Below, in pieces: positions 10,601 to 22,860 of a stretch of 64,000 nt of DNA. The notes under the pieces are model-generated. The model ran no database searches. It saw nothing but the letters and a program-made list of their open reading frames with translations, and was not told where the DNA came from. Source of the stretch: Methylotenera oryzisoli (GTDB lineage Bacteria > Pseudomonadota > Gammaproteobacteria > Burkholderiales > Methylophilaceae). Both the position numbers and the translations under genes were made by a program. The stretch lies in assembly GCA_945881735.1 (NCBI GenBank), contig CAMCVF010000002.1, positions 155,782 through 219,781 on the forward strand, in the 5' to 3' direction. Within the stretch, counting starts at the first letter, position 1. Each line of letters opens with the position of its first letter.

Positions 10601-11069
10601 AACCTGCCTGCGCACATTGATGACGTAAAGCTTCTAAATTGAGTTTTTGGCCTTTTCTGAGCATAAAGCTATGCCCCGCCAAATAAGCCACGGCTGGCAA
10701 GCGAATCAGCGCCGTGGCAATTGGCACAATTACTACATCACAGAGGTTTTGGCTAATTTGGTACAAGGTCGCTAAGCGCTCTGAAATCAAATCAGGGTGC
10801 GGCGAAAATACATCGTAAGGTAGCGTTTCCCAATCCGGCAGCATGCGCACGGTTAGCTCTGGCCCAAAGTAAGGAATCTCTTCAAACAAGCGCTGCGATT
10901 CAAATGCATTGCTGGTAATAATCACCAGCGGTGACTTTTTTGCAACAGCAGTTGTGTCATATGTTGTTTTTTGACTACATGCAAGTAAAGCAAGAGATAA
11001 GCTATCTAAGCCATTGGCTAGATACGAAAAACGGCTTTTTTGACCTGCGCTTGGCGGAGTTAACTGCAT
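7656..11069 (-). CDS. mfd: Transcription-repair coupling factor Mfd
   Basis: A 1137-residue protein of full family length. The N-terminal UvrB-homology module (ITSNAFESQRLFEEI, FSPHPDLISERLATLY, SVRGGLVDLFP) is followed by the RNA polymerase interaction domain (HEQHGVGRYKGL). The RecG-like translocase has Walker A GDVGFGKTEVALRAAF around residue 625, DEEH near 723 (LDEEHRFGVRQKEQ) and the motif VI region HQLRGRVGRSHHQAYAYLL. The TRCF C-terminal domain ends the protein. Mfd removes RNA polymerase stalled at lesions and recruits UvrA. It diverges from rpiA, and the intervening 160 bp must hold both promoters. Confidence 0.97.
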   Translation of the reverse strand: MQLTPPSAGQKSRFSYLANGLDSLSLALLACSQKTTYDTTAVAKKSPLVIITSNAFESQRLFEEIPYFGPELTVRMLPDWETLPYDVFSPHPDLISERLATLYQISQNLCDVVIVPIATALIRLPAVAYLAGHSFMLRKGQKLNLEALRHQCAQAGYHNVSQVISPGEFSVRGGLVDLFPMGSVFPFRIDLFDDEIESIRTFDVDTQRSLYPVPEIRLLPAREFPLDDKGIATFRSNFREQFEGDPQRATIYKNVSKGVSSGGIEWYLPLFFEETSTLLNYIPENATLCLHGNCDKAAQQFWTEANSRYRLLAYDAERPILKPEVLLIKTDDFFTQTQRYAVLTLSHEAKNPLPALDIERRAEQPLHKLQAFISCNKKRILITAESLGRRETMLQLFTEHGVIMPTCETWADFEASDAPLMLGVSPLHNGFYDDITVITESELYSGTVRQQRRREKEKTRNTEGMLKDLSELRMDDPVVHEQHGVGRYKGLMNLDFGEGETEFLLLQYFGDDKLYVPVSQLFLISRYSGGPPESAPLHRLGSGQWEKAKKKALKQIRDTAAELLNLYAQRAARRGHAFTLSLKDYEAFCEGFPFEETPDQLEAIENVIKDMQSGRPMDRLVCGDVGFGKTEVALRAAFVAVMGGRQVAVLVPTTLLAEQHYQNFCDRFAEWPIKIAEISRFRSAKEQKQALTDLAEGKVDIIIGTHRLIQKDVIFKNLGLAILDEEHRFGVRQKEQLKALRAEVDILTLTATPIPRTLSMAMEGLREFSVIATPPQKRLSIKTFHTYYSDGIIREAVMREFKRGGQVYFLHNEVDTIFVQKEKLEKILPEARIAIAHGQLRERELEHVMRDFYQQRSNILLCTTIIETGIDVPTANTIIMNHADMFGLAQLHQLRGRVGRSHHQAYAYLLTDEHRKITPQAQKRLDAIQLLEDLGAGFHLAMHDLEIRGAGELLGDSQSGEMQEIGFSLYSDMLNHALKQLKAGKEPDLNAPLGVTTEINLHVPALLTNAYCPDVHERLVIYKRLANSNNDDDLDSLQEELIDRFGLLPEQGEALMACHRLRIAAKPLGINKIDASDSAIQLHFAQTTEVDPLKLIDLLQRDRRCRMNGPDKMRVTVQFGNVAHRAEFVKTLLKEFM

Positions 11070-11230
11070 AAATGTGCTTGAAAATTACTTGGGTTCTTAA
11101 AAAAAGAGTTGGCTAATAGTGACTTATTACCTATTATAACCTTAAGCTTAGCGTTAATTTATGCGCTAATAACAATTAAGCAGCTCTAATAATAAACGCT
11201 GCGAAACAAGTGTTGAGGAGCGTTACTGTC

Positions 11231-11938
11231 ATGAGTGATACACTTATGAATGATAAGCCTGTTAACGATAAACAGGCTGTTGCGATTCATGCAGCCAATT
11301 TTGTGAAAAATGGCATGTTAGTTGGCTTAGGCACAGGCTCTACTGCCAATTATTTTATTCAAGAGTTGGCACGCCGCCAGCATAAAGAAAATCTAAAAGT
11401 TGCCACCATCGCCAGCTCAATGGTGAGTATGATCAAAGCGCAAAGCCTAGGTTTAAATGTGATTGCACTCACCCAAGTGGCCGAAATAGATTTATATGTA
11501 GATGGTGCCGATGAAATCACGCTTGATTTGACATTGTTAAAAGGCCGCGGCTATGACTTGGTTCTAGAGAAATTACTGGCAAAAGCCGCCAAACAATTCT
11601 TAGTAGTTGCCGATAGCAGTAAATTAGTCGGCCGAATCGGTACCAATTTCACCATCCCCATTGAAGTGATGCCAATGGCATGGAAAGCGGCCAAACATAG
11701 CCTAGAACAAGCTGGCGGCGTAGGTGATTTGCGCCAAAATGTGGCGAAAGATGGTTTATGTGTAAGCTCTAACGGCAACTTGGTGCTGGATATGACTTTT
11801 GACAAAGCATTATCCGAAGCGCAATTAAATCAGCTCATTAACAACACACCTGGCGTGGTTGAGCATGGTATTTTTATTGGCTTAACCAGCGCCACATTGA
11901 TTGCACATGAAGGTATTGTGCGCGAAAACTGGGCCTGA
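11231..11938 (+). CDS. rpiA: Ribose-5-phosphate isomerase A
   Basis: Interconverts ribose 5-phosphate and ribulose 5-phosphate in the pentose phosphate and ribulose monophosphate pathways. Conserved blocks: VGLGTGSTANYFI, YVDGADEITLDLTLLKGRG (substrate-binding and catalytic Asp/Glu region), LEKLLAKAAKQFLVVAD and PIEVMPMAW. The reading frame is open back to a GTG at 11210, but a strong GAGGAG at 11215-11220 lies 10 nt before the ATG at 11231. I therefore choose 11231 (235 aa, MSDTLMNDK). The MltF-like gene follows within about 30 nt on the same strand, so the two may be co-transcribed. Confidence 0.95.
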   Translation: MSDTLMNDKPVNDKQAVAIHAANFVKNGMLVGLGTGSTANYFIQELARRQHKENLKVATIASSMVSMIKAQSLGLNVIALTQVAEIDLYVDGADEITLDLTLLKGRGYDLVLEKLLAKAAKQFLVVADSSKLVGRIGTNFTIPIEVMPMAWKAAKHSLEQAGGVGDLRQNVAKDGLCVSSNGNLVLDMTFDKALSEAQLNQLINNTPGVVEHGIFIGLTSATLIAHEGIVRENWA

Positions 11939-11965
11939 TATTTGCTCACACTAACAAGCAAATTA

Positions 11966-13450
11966 ATGTCGACTGTACGTTGTGTGTATAGCGTTGTGGT
12001 ACCGGCATTTTTATTTTGCAGCGCTTTATTCTTGGCATCCTGTACACCGCCAAGTGAAAAAGAAATTGACGATGGCATAAGGGTGGTCATCAGCCCCTCT
12101 GGTGGCAAAAACGCTAAAGTGCTTACCTTTGTTACACTTAACAGCCCCAACACTTATTACCTAGACGATAACGAACATGCAGCTGGGCTTGAGTACGATT
12201 TAATTCAACTATTCATCAAAGAACTGAATGACGGCACCGAATTAAAACTTACCTTAGCTGATAATATCAACCAAGTAATTCCCTTTGTGTTGAATAAAAA
12301 AGCTGATATCGCCGCCGCCGATGTCACCATCACAGACGCCCGCAAAGAAATAATTGATTTTTCGACTCCCTACCAAGACGTACAGCAAATGGTAGTCTAC
12401 AACAGCCAGAAACTTAAAGAGGACAAAATAAGAGCACCAAAAAAATTAAAAGATTTGGCTGGACGCCTTATTACAGTGCCTGCTGGTACCAGCTTTGTGG
12501 AACGTTTAATCAAGCTAAAACCCAAACAGGAAGGACTTATTTGGCAAGAACGCTTGCATGTGGGTTCTGATCAATTACTGCAAGAATTGGAGCATGGTAA
12601 TATTGATTACACTATCGCAGACAACCACTTGGTGTCTATTATGCAGAATTATTATCCCAATTTAAGCACTGCATTTGCGATTGGTGAGCCAGAAAAAATT
12701 GCATGGGCAATGCCTAAAAATAGCAATCCTGAGCTGCAAAATAAGGTGAATGCATTTTTTAGCAAAATTAAAAAAAATGGCACCTTACGAAATCTAATAG
12801 ATCGCTATCATGGCAATGCCAAACGACTAAAACCAGTTGATGTGAAAGCGTTTTTAATCCGCATCCGTACTTTATTACCCAAATACAAACGACTTTTTCA
12901 GCAAGCACAAGATATTACTGGGCTAGATTGGCGCCTAATCGCTGCTGTTAGCTACCAGGAATCGCATTGGGATACATTTAATACATCACCTACAAATGTG
13001 CGTGGATTAATGATGTTAACCGAAGATGCTGCCGACTTAATGAAAGTTAGCGACAGATTAGATCCAAAACAAAGCATTCCAGCTGGGGCAAAATACATCA
13101 ATCTACTTAAAGACTCTATCCCAGATCGAGTGCCGGAGCCTGACCGCACCTACATGGCGTTAGCCTCTTACAATATTGGTTATGCGCATTTGGAAGACGC
13201 GCGGGTATTAGCGCAACGCTTAAAAATGAACCCAGACCGCTGGGCTGATGTAAAAAAAACATTGGTAATGCTAAACGACCCGAACTATTATGTGAATGCC
13301 AAATATGGGTACGCCAGTGGTGGTGCGCCTGTGATTTTCGTGGAATCGATTCGTAGCTATTTCAACATTTTAGCGCGCTTTGAACCTGACTACGATGACA
13401 AAGCAAGTCAATTCAAAATCGCCAGCGCTGATACTTACCCTAAGTTTTAA
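11966..13450 (+). CDS. mltF: Membrane-bound lytic transglycosylase, MltF-like lipoprotein
   Basis: Lipoprotein signal FLFCSALFLASC, with acylated Cys about 26 residues from the chosen ATG. A solute-binding type 3 domain follows (AAGLEYDLIQLFIKEL, VTITDARKEIIDFSTPY), then a lytic transglycosylase domain with catalytic Glu in VSYQESHWD, the substrate-side SPTNVRGLMMLTEDAA and ASYNIGYAHLEDAR. This is the MltF architecture. It cleaves peptidoglycan from the periplasmic face of the outer membrane with 1,6-anhydro products. The frame is open back to a TTG at 11942; ATG 11966 gives a better-sized signal peptide, though neither has a clear ribosome binding site. Confidence 0.9.
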   Translation: MSTVRCVYSVVVPAFLFCSALFLASCTPPSEKEIDDGIRVVISPSGGKNAKVLTFVTLNSPNTYYLDDNEHAAGLEYDLIQLFIKELNDGTELKLTLADNINQVIPFVLNKKADIAAADVTITDARKEIIDFSTPYQDVQQMVVYNSQKLKEDKIRAPKKLKDLAGRLITVPAGTSFVERLIKLKPKQEGLIWQERLHVGSDQLLQELEHGNIDYTIADNHLVSIMQNYYPNLSTAFAIGEPEKIAWAMPKNSNPELQNKVNAFFSKIKKNGTLRNLIDRYHGNAKRLKPVDVKAFLIRIRTLLPKYKRLFQQAQDITGLDWRLIAAVSYQESHWDTFNTSPTNVRGLMMLTEDAADLMKVSDRLDPKQSIPAGAKYINLLKDSIPDRVPEPDRTYMALASYNIGYAHLEDARVLAQRLKMNPDRWADVKKTLVMLNDPNYYVNAKYGYASGGAPVIFVESIRSYFNILARFEPDYDDKASQFKIASADTYPKF

Positions 13451-13476
13451 TTAGTGCTAGCCGATTTAAAAGATTC

Positions 13477-16127
<2,651 letters not shown>

Positions 16128-16142
16128 TTATTTTGCTTTTAA

Positions 16143-16548
16143 TGACAATAGAAAAAGCTATTTTAGCGTTTATTTAAGCTTTAATTTAAATTAAATTATG
16201 TTTTGACCTTGCCTTCTAAAATATTTACATACATTTATTGAAATCACTTTGCGTTAAAAGGTATTTAACTCGATATTGGAATCATTTTTGATATACTTTA
16301 GATGGGGCCTAATTGACCAATTTGTGGCTGAAAGATTGCGTAAGAGCATTATTGCATGGTATTGATCGTCGTGGCGTCTAGCAAGAAAAGCGGGATCATT
16401 GGTACGCGCCTAGGGAACTCCTCTGCTAGAGAGGTAAAAGAATGCCATTGACTATTAAAACTAGCTGGGCGACTACCCGTTATCCGAGAATATCTTGGCT
16501 AAAAAAATTGGCGTTTGAATCTCGTTCCTCTTCTCTACGCATGAATAC
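16143..16548. other. Gap with no recognisable gene
   Basis: About 400 bp between rarA and the TPR pseudogene. I read all six frames by eye over the more GC-rich core (about 16300-16540) and found only short stop-riddled frames and no convincing family match. It may be the C-terminal remains of the adjacent TPR pseudogene that have decayed past recognition, or an unrelated relic. Confidence 0.4.
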
Positions 16549-16943
16549 AGCCAAAAATATAATTAAATTCCTGCTTGGCTGCATCTTTTTCGCCTAACAA
16601 AAATGCGCCTTGAACATCACTGCCCGAGCATCTTAAGGATTTGGATCTAATGCTAATACACGTTCCAGCGCAAACCTACCGCCCGTTAGGTTAATGCTTT
16701 CAATAACTGCAATAACTAATAAATAATCATATTAATATCGCCAGCACACATGTTATCCAAAGGTCCTAATAATTCATAAAACGCTTTATAATCGGCTTGC
16801 CGAATCATATTTTCAGCCTGAATTAACAATTCATCTTGCTCGGCTTCGCTGTAGATCGAAGTTAGCATTGTGAATGCTGCCAGCAGAAGGGTGGCAGTTA
16901 TCGTATAGAAATGACGAATTGATTGGTTATTTAGGCCTTGCAT
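16549..16943 (-). pseudogene. Decayed TPR surface protein (Slam-like N-terminal part)
   Basis: Starting at the ATG at 16943 a signal peptide (LLLAAFTMLTSIYSEA) leads into a TPR region (ENMIRQADYKAFYELLGPLD, AGDIN), and the frame then stops after 75 codons. Shifting one frame restores family-like sequence: DYLLVIAVIES...GRFALERVLALDPNP, then an in-frame stop, then DARAVMFKAHF, then another shift to LLGEKDAAKQEFNYIFG. This pattern of AGD..DYLLG.A.LESG..AxFALERVLALDPN matches TPR outer-membrane proteins with a surface lipoprotein assembly modifier type beta-barrel. There are at least two frameshifts and one nonsense codon, and no beta-barrel portion is recognisable. It sits inside the normally compact lolA-rarA junction. 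Confidence 0.8.
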
Positions 16944-17040
16944 TTTTTGTCTATTATTAACTTGTTTTTAAAGGAATAATAATGGATTGGAATACTTAAA
17001 TTAAGTAAAAGTTGACCCTAAATAATCAAATTGTAATTGG

Positions 17041-17661
17041 TTATTCGCCCACGACATCTATACCTTTAGGCGTTGTAAATAAAAATGTTGAGTCTATTAA
17101 TACTGGATTACGCTCTACAGCATCAAACGTAATTAAAGTAATGTGATTAAAGCTATCGTACAACTCCATTTTGCGGAGCTTTGCATCTTTAAAACCTAGC
17201 AAAACACGCTCAAACCCACTGTCTTTATCTTTGGGAAATGCCAAAACCCAGCTTAAACCACCTTTGCGTGCGGCATTTTTAATGGTAAAACTTTTTTCAA
17301 CCGCATCACCACCCGCCAACAAGGCAGCAGGGCTAGAGCCCAAGGCTTTGCTTAACTCACGCACAGTTACTTGTTGCAACTCAGTGTCATATAAAAACAC
17401 TTGCGTGCCATCACTAATAATTTGTTGCTCATACGGTTTTGCGTAATCCCAACGAAATTTGTTAGGACGCTGCAATTGCATTGAGCCTTCTACATCCTGT
17501 ATTTTGCGGCCTTTGGTGTCAGTGACCACTTGGCTAAATTGCGCGCGCATGGAATTGGTATTTTTGAAGAAATCACGCAAGCTTGCTACACCATCGGCAA
17601 AGCTGAATTGTGAGGCTATTAAAAACGTACTTACTACTATTTTTTTAATCAGCTGATGCAT
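17041..17661 (-). CDS. lolA: Outer-membrane lipoprotein carrier protein LolA
   Basis: Periplasmic chaperone that moves lipoproteins from LolCDE to LolB. A signal peptide ([22 protein letters not shown]) precedes a mature domain with the LolA features [42 protein letters not shown] and [16 protein letters not shown]. The open frame extends 25 codons upstream to 17736, but that stretch lies inside ftsK coding sequence and lacks signal character. I therefore start at the ATG at 17661, which overlaps the ftsK stop by 17 nt, so translation is probably coupled to ftsK. Confidence 0.94.
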   Translation of the reverse strand: MHQLIKKIVVSTFLIASQFSFADGVASLRDFFKNTNSMRAQFSQVVTDTKGRKIQDVEGSMQLQRPNKFRWDYAKPYEQQIISDGTQVFLYDTELQQVTVRELSKALGSSPAALLAGGDAVEKSFTIKNAARKGGLSWVLAFPKDKDSGFERVLLGFKDAKLRKMELYDSFNHITLITFDAVERNPVLIDSTFLFTTPKGIDVVGE

Positions 17662-19954
17662 TTCCTTTTGCCAACACCTCTCTGTTACCATTACTTTGCA
17701 TCGAGGAAACCAATCCTGCGCGCTCCATGTCTTCAATTAATCTTGCAGCACGGTTATAGCCAATCCGAAGTTGTCGCTGAACCAATGAAATACTGGCGCG
17801 ACGACTAGTTAACACGATATTAACCGCCTCATCGTAAAGCGGATCCTTCTCTGCGACGTCTTCACTACTAAACTCACCAGGCTCTCCACCCTCTGTTTCG
17901 TTGGTCAAAATGCCTTCAATATAGTTTGGCTCACCCATGGCTTTTAAATGATTCACCACTTGGTGCACCTCATGATCAGACACAAACGCACCGTGAATAC
18001 GCATGGGGTAACCAGTACCGGGCGGCATGTACAACATATCACCCTGACCTAGTAACGCTTCAGCGCCCATTTGGTCTAGTATGGTTCGCGAATCAATTTT
18101 GCTGGATACTTGAAAGGAGATACGCGTTGGCACATTAGCCTTGATCAAGCCCGTAATCACATCCACCGATGGGCGCTGCGTTGCCAACACCAAATGAATA
18201 CCAGAAGCACGGGCTTTTTGCGCCAAACGTGCAATTAATTCTTCTACTTTTTTGCCAACAACCATCATCAAATCAGCCAACTCATCAATCACTACAACAA
18301 TAAGCGGCATTTCTTCTAATGGCTCTGGCGCATCTGGCGTAATACTAAATGGATGCGGAATTTTTTCACCGGCTTTATCGGCATCTTTAATTTTTTGGTT
18401 ATAGCCCCCTAGGTTACGCACGCCAAGGCTAGACATGAGCTTATAGCGTCGCTCCATTTCATTCACACACCAATTCAATGCATTGGCTGCTTGACGCATA
18501 TCGGTTACCACTGGCGCTAGTAAATGCGGAATACCTTCATACACTGAAAGCTCTAGCATTTTGGGGTCAATCAGAATCATACGTACTTGCGATGCATCGG
18601 CTTTATACAGCCAACTTAAAATAAGCGCATTAATAGCAACCGATTTACCAGAACCTGTTGTACCCGCCACTAACACATGCGGCATTTTGGCCAAATCAGC
18701 CACCGCCGGTTTACCCGCAATATCTTTACCTAAACAAATCGCCAATGGTGAATTCACGTTGGCATAGGCTTGGCTACTCATAATTTCGGACAAATAGACA
18801 ATTTGCCGTTTTGGGTTGGGTATTTCTAGACCCATATAAGTCTTACCGGGAATCGTTTCTACCACGCGCACACTGGCAACCGACAGAGCACGCGCTAAAT
18901 CTTTAACTAAATTAGTGACTTGGCTACCTTTTACTCCAGCGGCAGGCTCAAGTTCATAACGCGTAATCACAGGCCCAGGCTGGGCAGAAAGTACTTTTAC
19001 CTCAATGCCAAAATCCATTAATTTGCGCTCAATTAAGCGCGAGGTAAAATCCAAGGTTTCGGCTGAAGGCAATTCCACCACATTATTAGCAACATCCAGT
19101 AGATGTAGAGGCGGCAAAGTTGAATCTAAATCGGTTACAAATAGTGTTGTTTGCTTTTCTTTTTGTACCCGTTCGCTCTGCGCAATCTCAATTACCGGTG
19201 CTTTAATCTCAACGGGCAAACGATCTTCTGTACGTTTACGTTCTGCTTCTACAAACTCCTCACGTTTTTGCACAACGGCTTTACCCGCTTTTCTATCTTG
19301 CCAATCGTGGAATTTGTTATAAAACAAATCGTAAGCGGCGATTATATTTTTACCTAAATTTTCGGCAATCATAATCCAAGACCAGCCAGTAAACAGGCTA
19401 AAACCGACAGCAAGTAGCAGAAGTAGTAGCATGGTGGAGCCAGTAAAACCAAACATGCTACGCAATGCGCCATCCACAGCATTACCTAACATGCCACCGC
19501 TAGTCAACGGCAAACTGGCTGGCAAGCTGATTAAATGCCCCGCTTCTAAAGCGCATGAAGAAATCAGTAGTAAGAAAAAACCGACTAAATTGAATAGTAA
19601 AAATGGACGCTCTGAAATCGTCAATTCTAAGCGTAAATAAATCAGCCACATGCTATAGAAAGCTAAAACCACCAACCACCATGCTGAAAAGCCAAATAAA
19701 TACAACAGCATATCGGCAATCCAAGCGCCTACCGCCCCCCCTGAATTTTGAATAACGGCGTTATCAGAAGCCATGTGTGACCATGATGGATCTTGATTGT
19801 TATAGCTGATTAAAATGACGGCAAGATATAATCCAACTAACACCAAGCCTAGCCACCACGCTTCACGCACAAGGCTGGCGCCGTGTTGTTGGGATGGACT
19901 AGGTGGCGATTGCAAACGACCATTTACTGCTGGAGATTTTTTATTAAAAAACAA
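17645..19954 (-). CDS. ftsK: DNA translocase FtsK
   Basis: A 769-residue septal DNA pump that aligns dif sites for XerCD recombination. The N-terminal third has four hydrophobic segments ([75 protein letters not shown]) and then a short linker. The motor domain has Walker [15 protein letters not shown] (about 429-437) and Walker [16 protein letters not shown]. The C-terminal gamma winged helix ([20 protein letters not shown]) reads KOPS. The linker is short, as in the FtsK/SpoIIIE forms of about 770 aa. The lolA gene overlaps its 3' end. Confidence 0.97.
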   Translation of the reverse strand: MFFNKKSPAVNGRLQSPPSPSQQHGASLVREAWWLGLVLVGLYLAVILISYNNQDPSWSHMASDNAVIQNSGGAVGAWIADMLLYLFGFSAWWLVVLAFYSMWLIYLRLELTISERPFLLFNLVGFFLLLISSCALEAGHLISLPASLPLTSGGMLGNAVDGALRSMFGFTGSTMLLLLLLAVGFSLFTGWSWIMIAENLGKNIIAAYDLFYNKFHDWQDRKAGKAVVQKREEFVEAERKRTEDRLPVEIKAPVIEIAQSERVQKEKQTTLFVTDLDSTLPPLHLLDVANNVVELPSAETLDFTSRLIERKLMDFGIEVKVLSAQPGPVITRYELEPAAGVKGSQVTNLVKDLARALSVASVRVVETIPGKTYMGLEIPNPKRQIVYLSEIMSSQAYANVNSPLAICLGKDIAGKPAVADLAKMPHVLVAGTTGSGKSVAINALILSWLYKADASQVRMILIDPKMLELSVYEGIPHLLAPVVTDMRQAANALNWCVNEMERRYKLMSSLGVRNLGGYNQKIKDADKAGEKIPHPFSITPDAPEPLEEMPLIVVVIDELADLMMVVGKKVEELIARLAQKARASGIHLVLATQRPSVDVITGLIKANVPTRISFQVSSKIDSRTILDQMGAEALLGQGDMLYMPPGTGYPMRIHGAFVSDHEVHQVVNHLKAMGEPNYIEGILTNETEGGEPGEFSSEDVAEKDPLYDEAVNIVLTSRRASISLVQRQLRIGYNRAARLIEDMERAGLVSSMQSNGNREVLAKGNASAD

Positions 19955-20078
19955 ACTGTTAGAAACCTATGATGTTAAAACCTAATTTTATTTATTATAG
20001 CAAAATCATATTGAACAAAGCATGTCAAATTTCGTTAATTAAATTAATATTTAGACAATTTATAGCAAGCAAATTAAT

Positions 20079-20332
20079 ATGATATTCAAATGGGAGTAGC
20101 AAATTAATAAAGGCATTAAGGAAAAAGACAGAAAAATAATTGCAAAAGGTTTATCGCATTTATTAGCCGATACCTATAGCTTATATTTAAAACCTACTAT
20201 TTCTATTGGAGTTTCACAGGCCCAATTTTTAATACATTTTGGATGTTGCTTAACTTGCTTGAAAATAACTTAAGCAAAGAAAAGAATATTTTAATTGCCA
20301 GCTTGAAAAACTGGCGTATGTCCTTATTTTAA
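20079..20332 (+). pseudogene. dps: dps remnant (ferritin-like DNA-protection protein)
   Basis: The gap between ftsK and trxB carries Dps N-terminal sequence. The frame starting ATG 20079 has an early TAG at 20097 and then reads INKGIKEKDRKIIAKGLSHL followed by LADTYSLYLK. A one-base loss in an A run near 20190 then shifts the frame to TYYFYWSFTGPIFNTFWMLL. This matches the Dps helix A/B hallmark ([20 protein letters not shown] with PMFxTLH); the His of NFHW is replaced by Tyr. Beyond about 20262 the family match is lost, and the frame ends at 20332. At least one nonsense codon, one frameshift and a missing C-terminal two thirds make it non-functional. Confidence 0.8.
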
Positions 20333-20335
20333 TGA

Positions 20336-21316
<981 letters not shown>

Positions 21317-21346
21317 GAATCATTTTGAAAAAACGTTCTAACATCT

Positions 21347-21372
21347 GTCATTCTCGCTTTGGCGAAAATGAC
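21347..21372 (+). repeat. REP-like palindrome, possible trxB terminator
   Basis: GTCATTCTCGC-TTTG-GCGAAAATGAC forms a 10-bp stem with one mismatch. A T-rich stretch follows about 10 nt later. The sequence resembles degenerate forms of the widespread GTCATTCCCGC/GCGGGAATGAC palindromes, and a second degenerate copy lies at 57880-57905 downstream of gnd. Confidence 0.5.
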
Positions 21373-21425
21373 GATACACTATTTTTTGGGGAAAGCATTT
21401 TAGGATTAAATTACCTTAGACTCTT

Positions 21426-22097
21426 ATGACAAATGCAAAATCATTACTCAAAAATAGTGTAATTGCGACCAATGCTATACCACTCACAAAAGTCCAAGCC
21501 AAAGCCATCAAAACTGAGCTTGAGAAAATAAAACAAGAAAAAATTGATGTATTAAAAAAATCAGAAATACCCGCTATAGAACAAGATAAACACTTGTTTT
21601 TAGAAGCCGTTAAAAACACACGCCCATTAAATATAGACGTGCCATTTACCGAAAAAACCTACCCCAAACCTGTTGCCAAACAATTTATCCGCGACGAAAA
21701 ACAAGCTCTAAGAGATAGCTTAAGCGATGACTTCTACCCCGCACACGAGCTAGAAAGCGGCGAAGAACTGCTTTACTTGCGCACAGGCCAATCGCCCAGC
21801 ATATTAACCAAACTGCGCCGCGGATTTTGGGTGGTGCAAGCACAAATTGATTTACACGGATTAATCTCTGACGAAGCAAGAGAATATGTGGCGGAATTTT
21901 TAAGCAGTTGCAAAAAGAAAAACATTCGCTGTGTACGTATTGTGCATGGCAAAGGCCTAGGCTCACGTAACCGCGAACCCGTTTTAAAACATAAACTGCG
22001 TAATTGGTTAATTCAAAAAGATGAAGTGATTGCATATGCTCAGGCTAAGCCAGAGGATGGTGGTAGTGGTGCAGTAATTGTTTTGCTTAAAGCTTAA
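21426..22097 (+). CDS. Smr domain protein (putative DNA/RNA endonuclease)
   Basis: A 223-residue protein. The first 130 residues are charged and probably extended. The last 90 form an Smr (small MutS-related) domain with IDLHGLISDEAREYVAEFL, the loop VRIVHGKGLGSRNREPVLK and the end GGSGAVIVLLKA. The DLHG and HGKG motifs are the conserved nuclease/nucleic-acid-binding elements. Stand-alone Smr proteins of this SmrA/YdaL type nick DNA or cleave RNA; the exact role is unknown. It follows trxB by 109 nt. Confidence 0.88.
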   Translation: MTNAKSLLKNSVIATNAIPLTKVQAKAIKTELEKIKQEKIDVLKKSEIPAIEQDKHLFLEAVKNTRPLNIDVPFTEKTYPKPVAKQFIRDEKQALRDSLSDDFYPAHELESGEELLYLRTGQSPSILTKLRRGFWVVQAQIDLHGLISDEAREYVAEFLSSCKKKNIRCVRIVHGKGLGSRNREPVLKHKLRNWLIQKDEVIAYAQAKPEDGGSGAVIVLLKA

Positions 22098-22224
22098 TTT
22101 ACTGATATTTTAGGGTAATGATTAGGATTTAAGTAAATTGCTTGGATCAGTTAGCCATCAAATATAGTTAGATTAATTTAATGAACAAAAAAGTAGACTC
22201 TAAAACCATTCATTCTGCTTTTAT

Positions 22225-22710
22225 CTACAACCCCAAATCACTCAAACTCGCATGTTCATCTGGCCTGCGACCTAATGACCAAAAGAATTTACGCTCGGTT
22301 TCTTTAATTGGCAAATCGTTAATACTGGCATAGCGAAATTCCATTAATCCGTTGGCATCAAATTGCCAATTTTCGTTGCCGTAGCTTCTAAACCAGCTCC
22401 CTGCATCATCATGCCATTCGTAAGCAAATCTCACGGCAATACGGTTTCCATCAAATGCCCATAACTCTTTAATTAGGCGATACTCAAGCTCTTTCGCCCA
22501 TTTTCGAGTTAAGAATTCCAAAATTTGCGCGCGACTTTTGGGGAATTCAGCGCGATTGCGCCATTGTGAGTCTTGCGTGTAGGCCATTGAAACGCGTTGG
22601 GGGTCGCGACTATTCCAGCCATCTTCTGCCATGCGTACTTTTTTAATCGCGCTGTCGCGTGTGAATGGTGGAACTGGTGGGCGAAATTCTATATTTTCTG
22701 ACATTTGCAT
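22225..22710 (-). CDS. DUF1348 / NTF2-like protein
   Basis: A 161-residue protein with the compact NTF2-like fold signatures of DUF1348: [76 protein letters not shown] and the C-terminal [16 protein letters not shown]. Family members are small cytosolic proteins of unknown activity, some annotated as SnoaL-like. Translation could start at 22710 or at the ATG two codons later. It is monocistronic as far as can be seen. Confidence 0.85.
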   Translation of the reverse strand: MQMSENIEFRPPVPPFTRDSAIKKVRMAEDGWNSRDPQRVSMAYTQDSQWRNRAEFPKSRAQILEFLTRKWAKELEYRLIKELWAFDGNRIAVRFAYEWHDDAGSWFRSYGNENWQFDANGLMEFRYASINDLPIKETERKFFWSLGRRPDEHASLSDLGL

Positions 22711-22737
22711 CTCATTTTAAATTGATTTTATGGTTTA

Positions 22738-22855
22738 AAGTGCAAGGTGTAAGGAACACAAAAACCGGAATGTACATATGCTTGAAACGTAGAGTACATC
22801 AGGATTTCGAGTAGGTTTTATTTAAGTGCTGGAACTCCGCAATTTTTCCATAAAA
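22738..22855. repeat. Possible extragenic conserved element
   Basis: Between the DUF1348 gene and the ABC transporter gene is a non-coding block with paired TGTAC (about 22770) and GTACA (about 22795) separated by 18 nt. It runs on to a run of TTTTT just before 22850. The look is of a dispersed extragenic element and not a promoter, but only one copy is visible in this window. Confidence 0.25.
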
Positions 22856-22860
22856 TTGAT

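Noticed and set aside
11210..11230. GTG start for rpiA
   Set aside because: The GAGGAG that would serve rpiA lies inside this extension, so the ATG at 11231 is the start.
16716..16943. A 75-aa exported protein as a real gene
   Set aside because: Its end continues into TPR family sequence in the next frame, so it is the front piece of a pseudogene.
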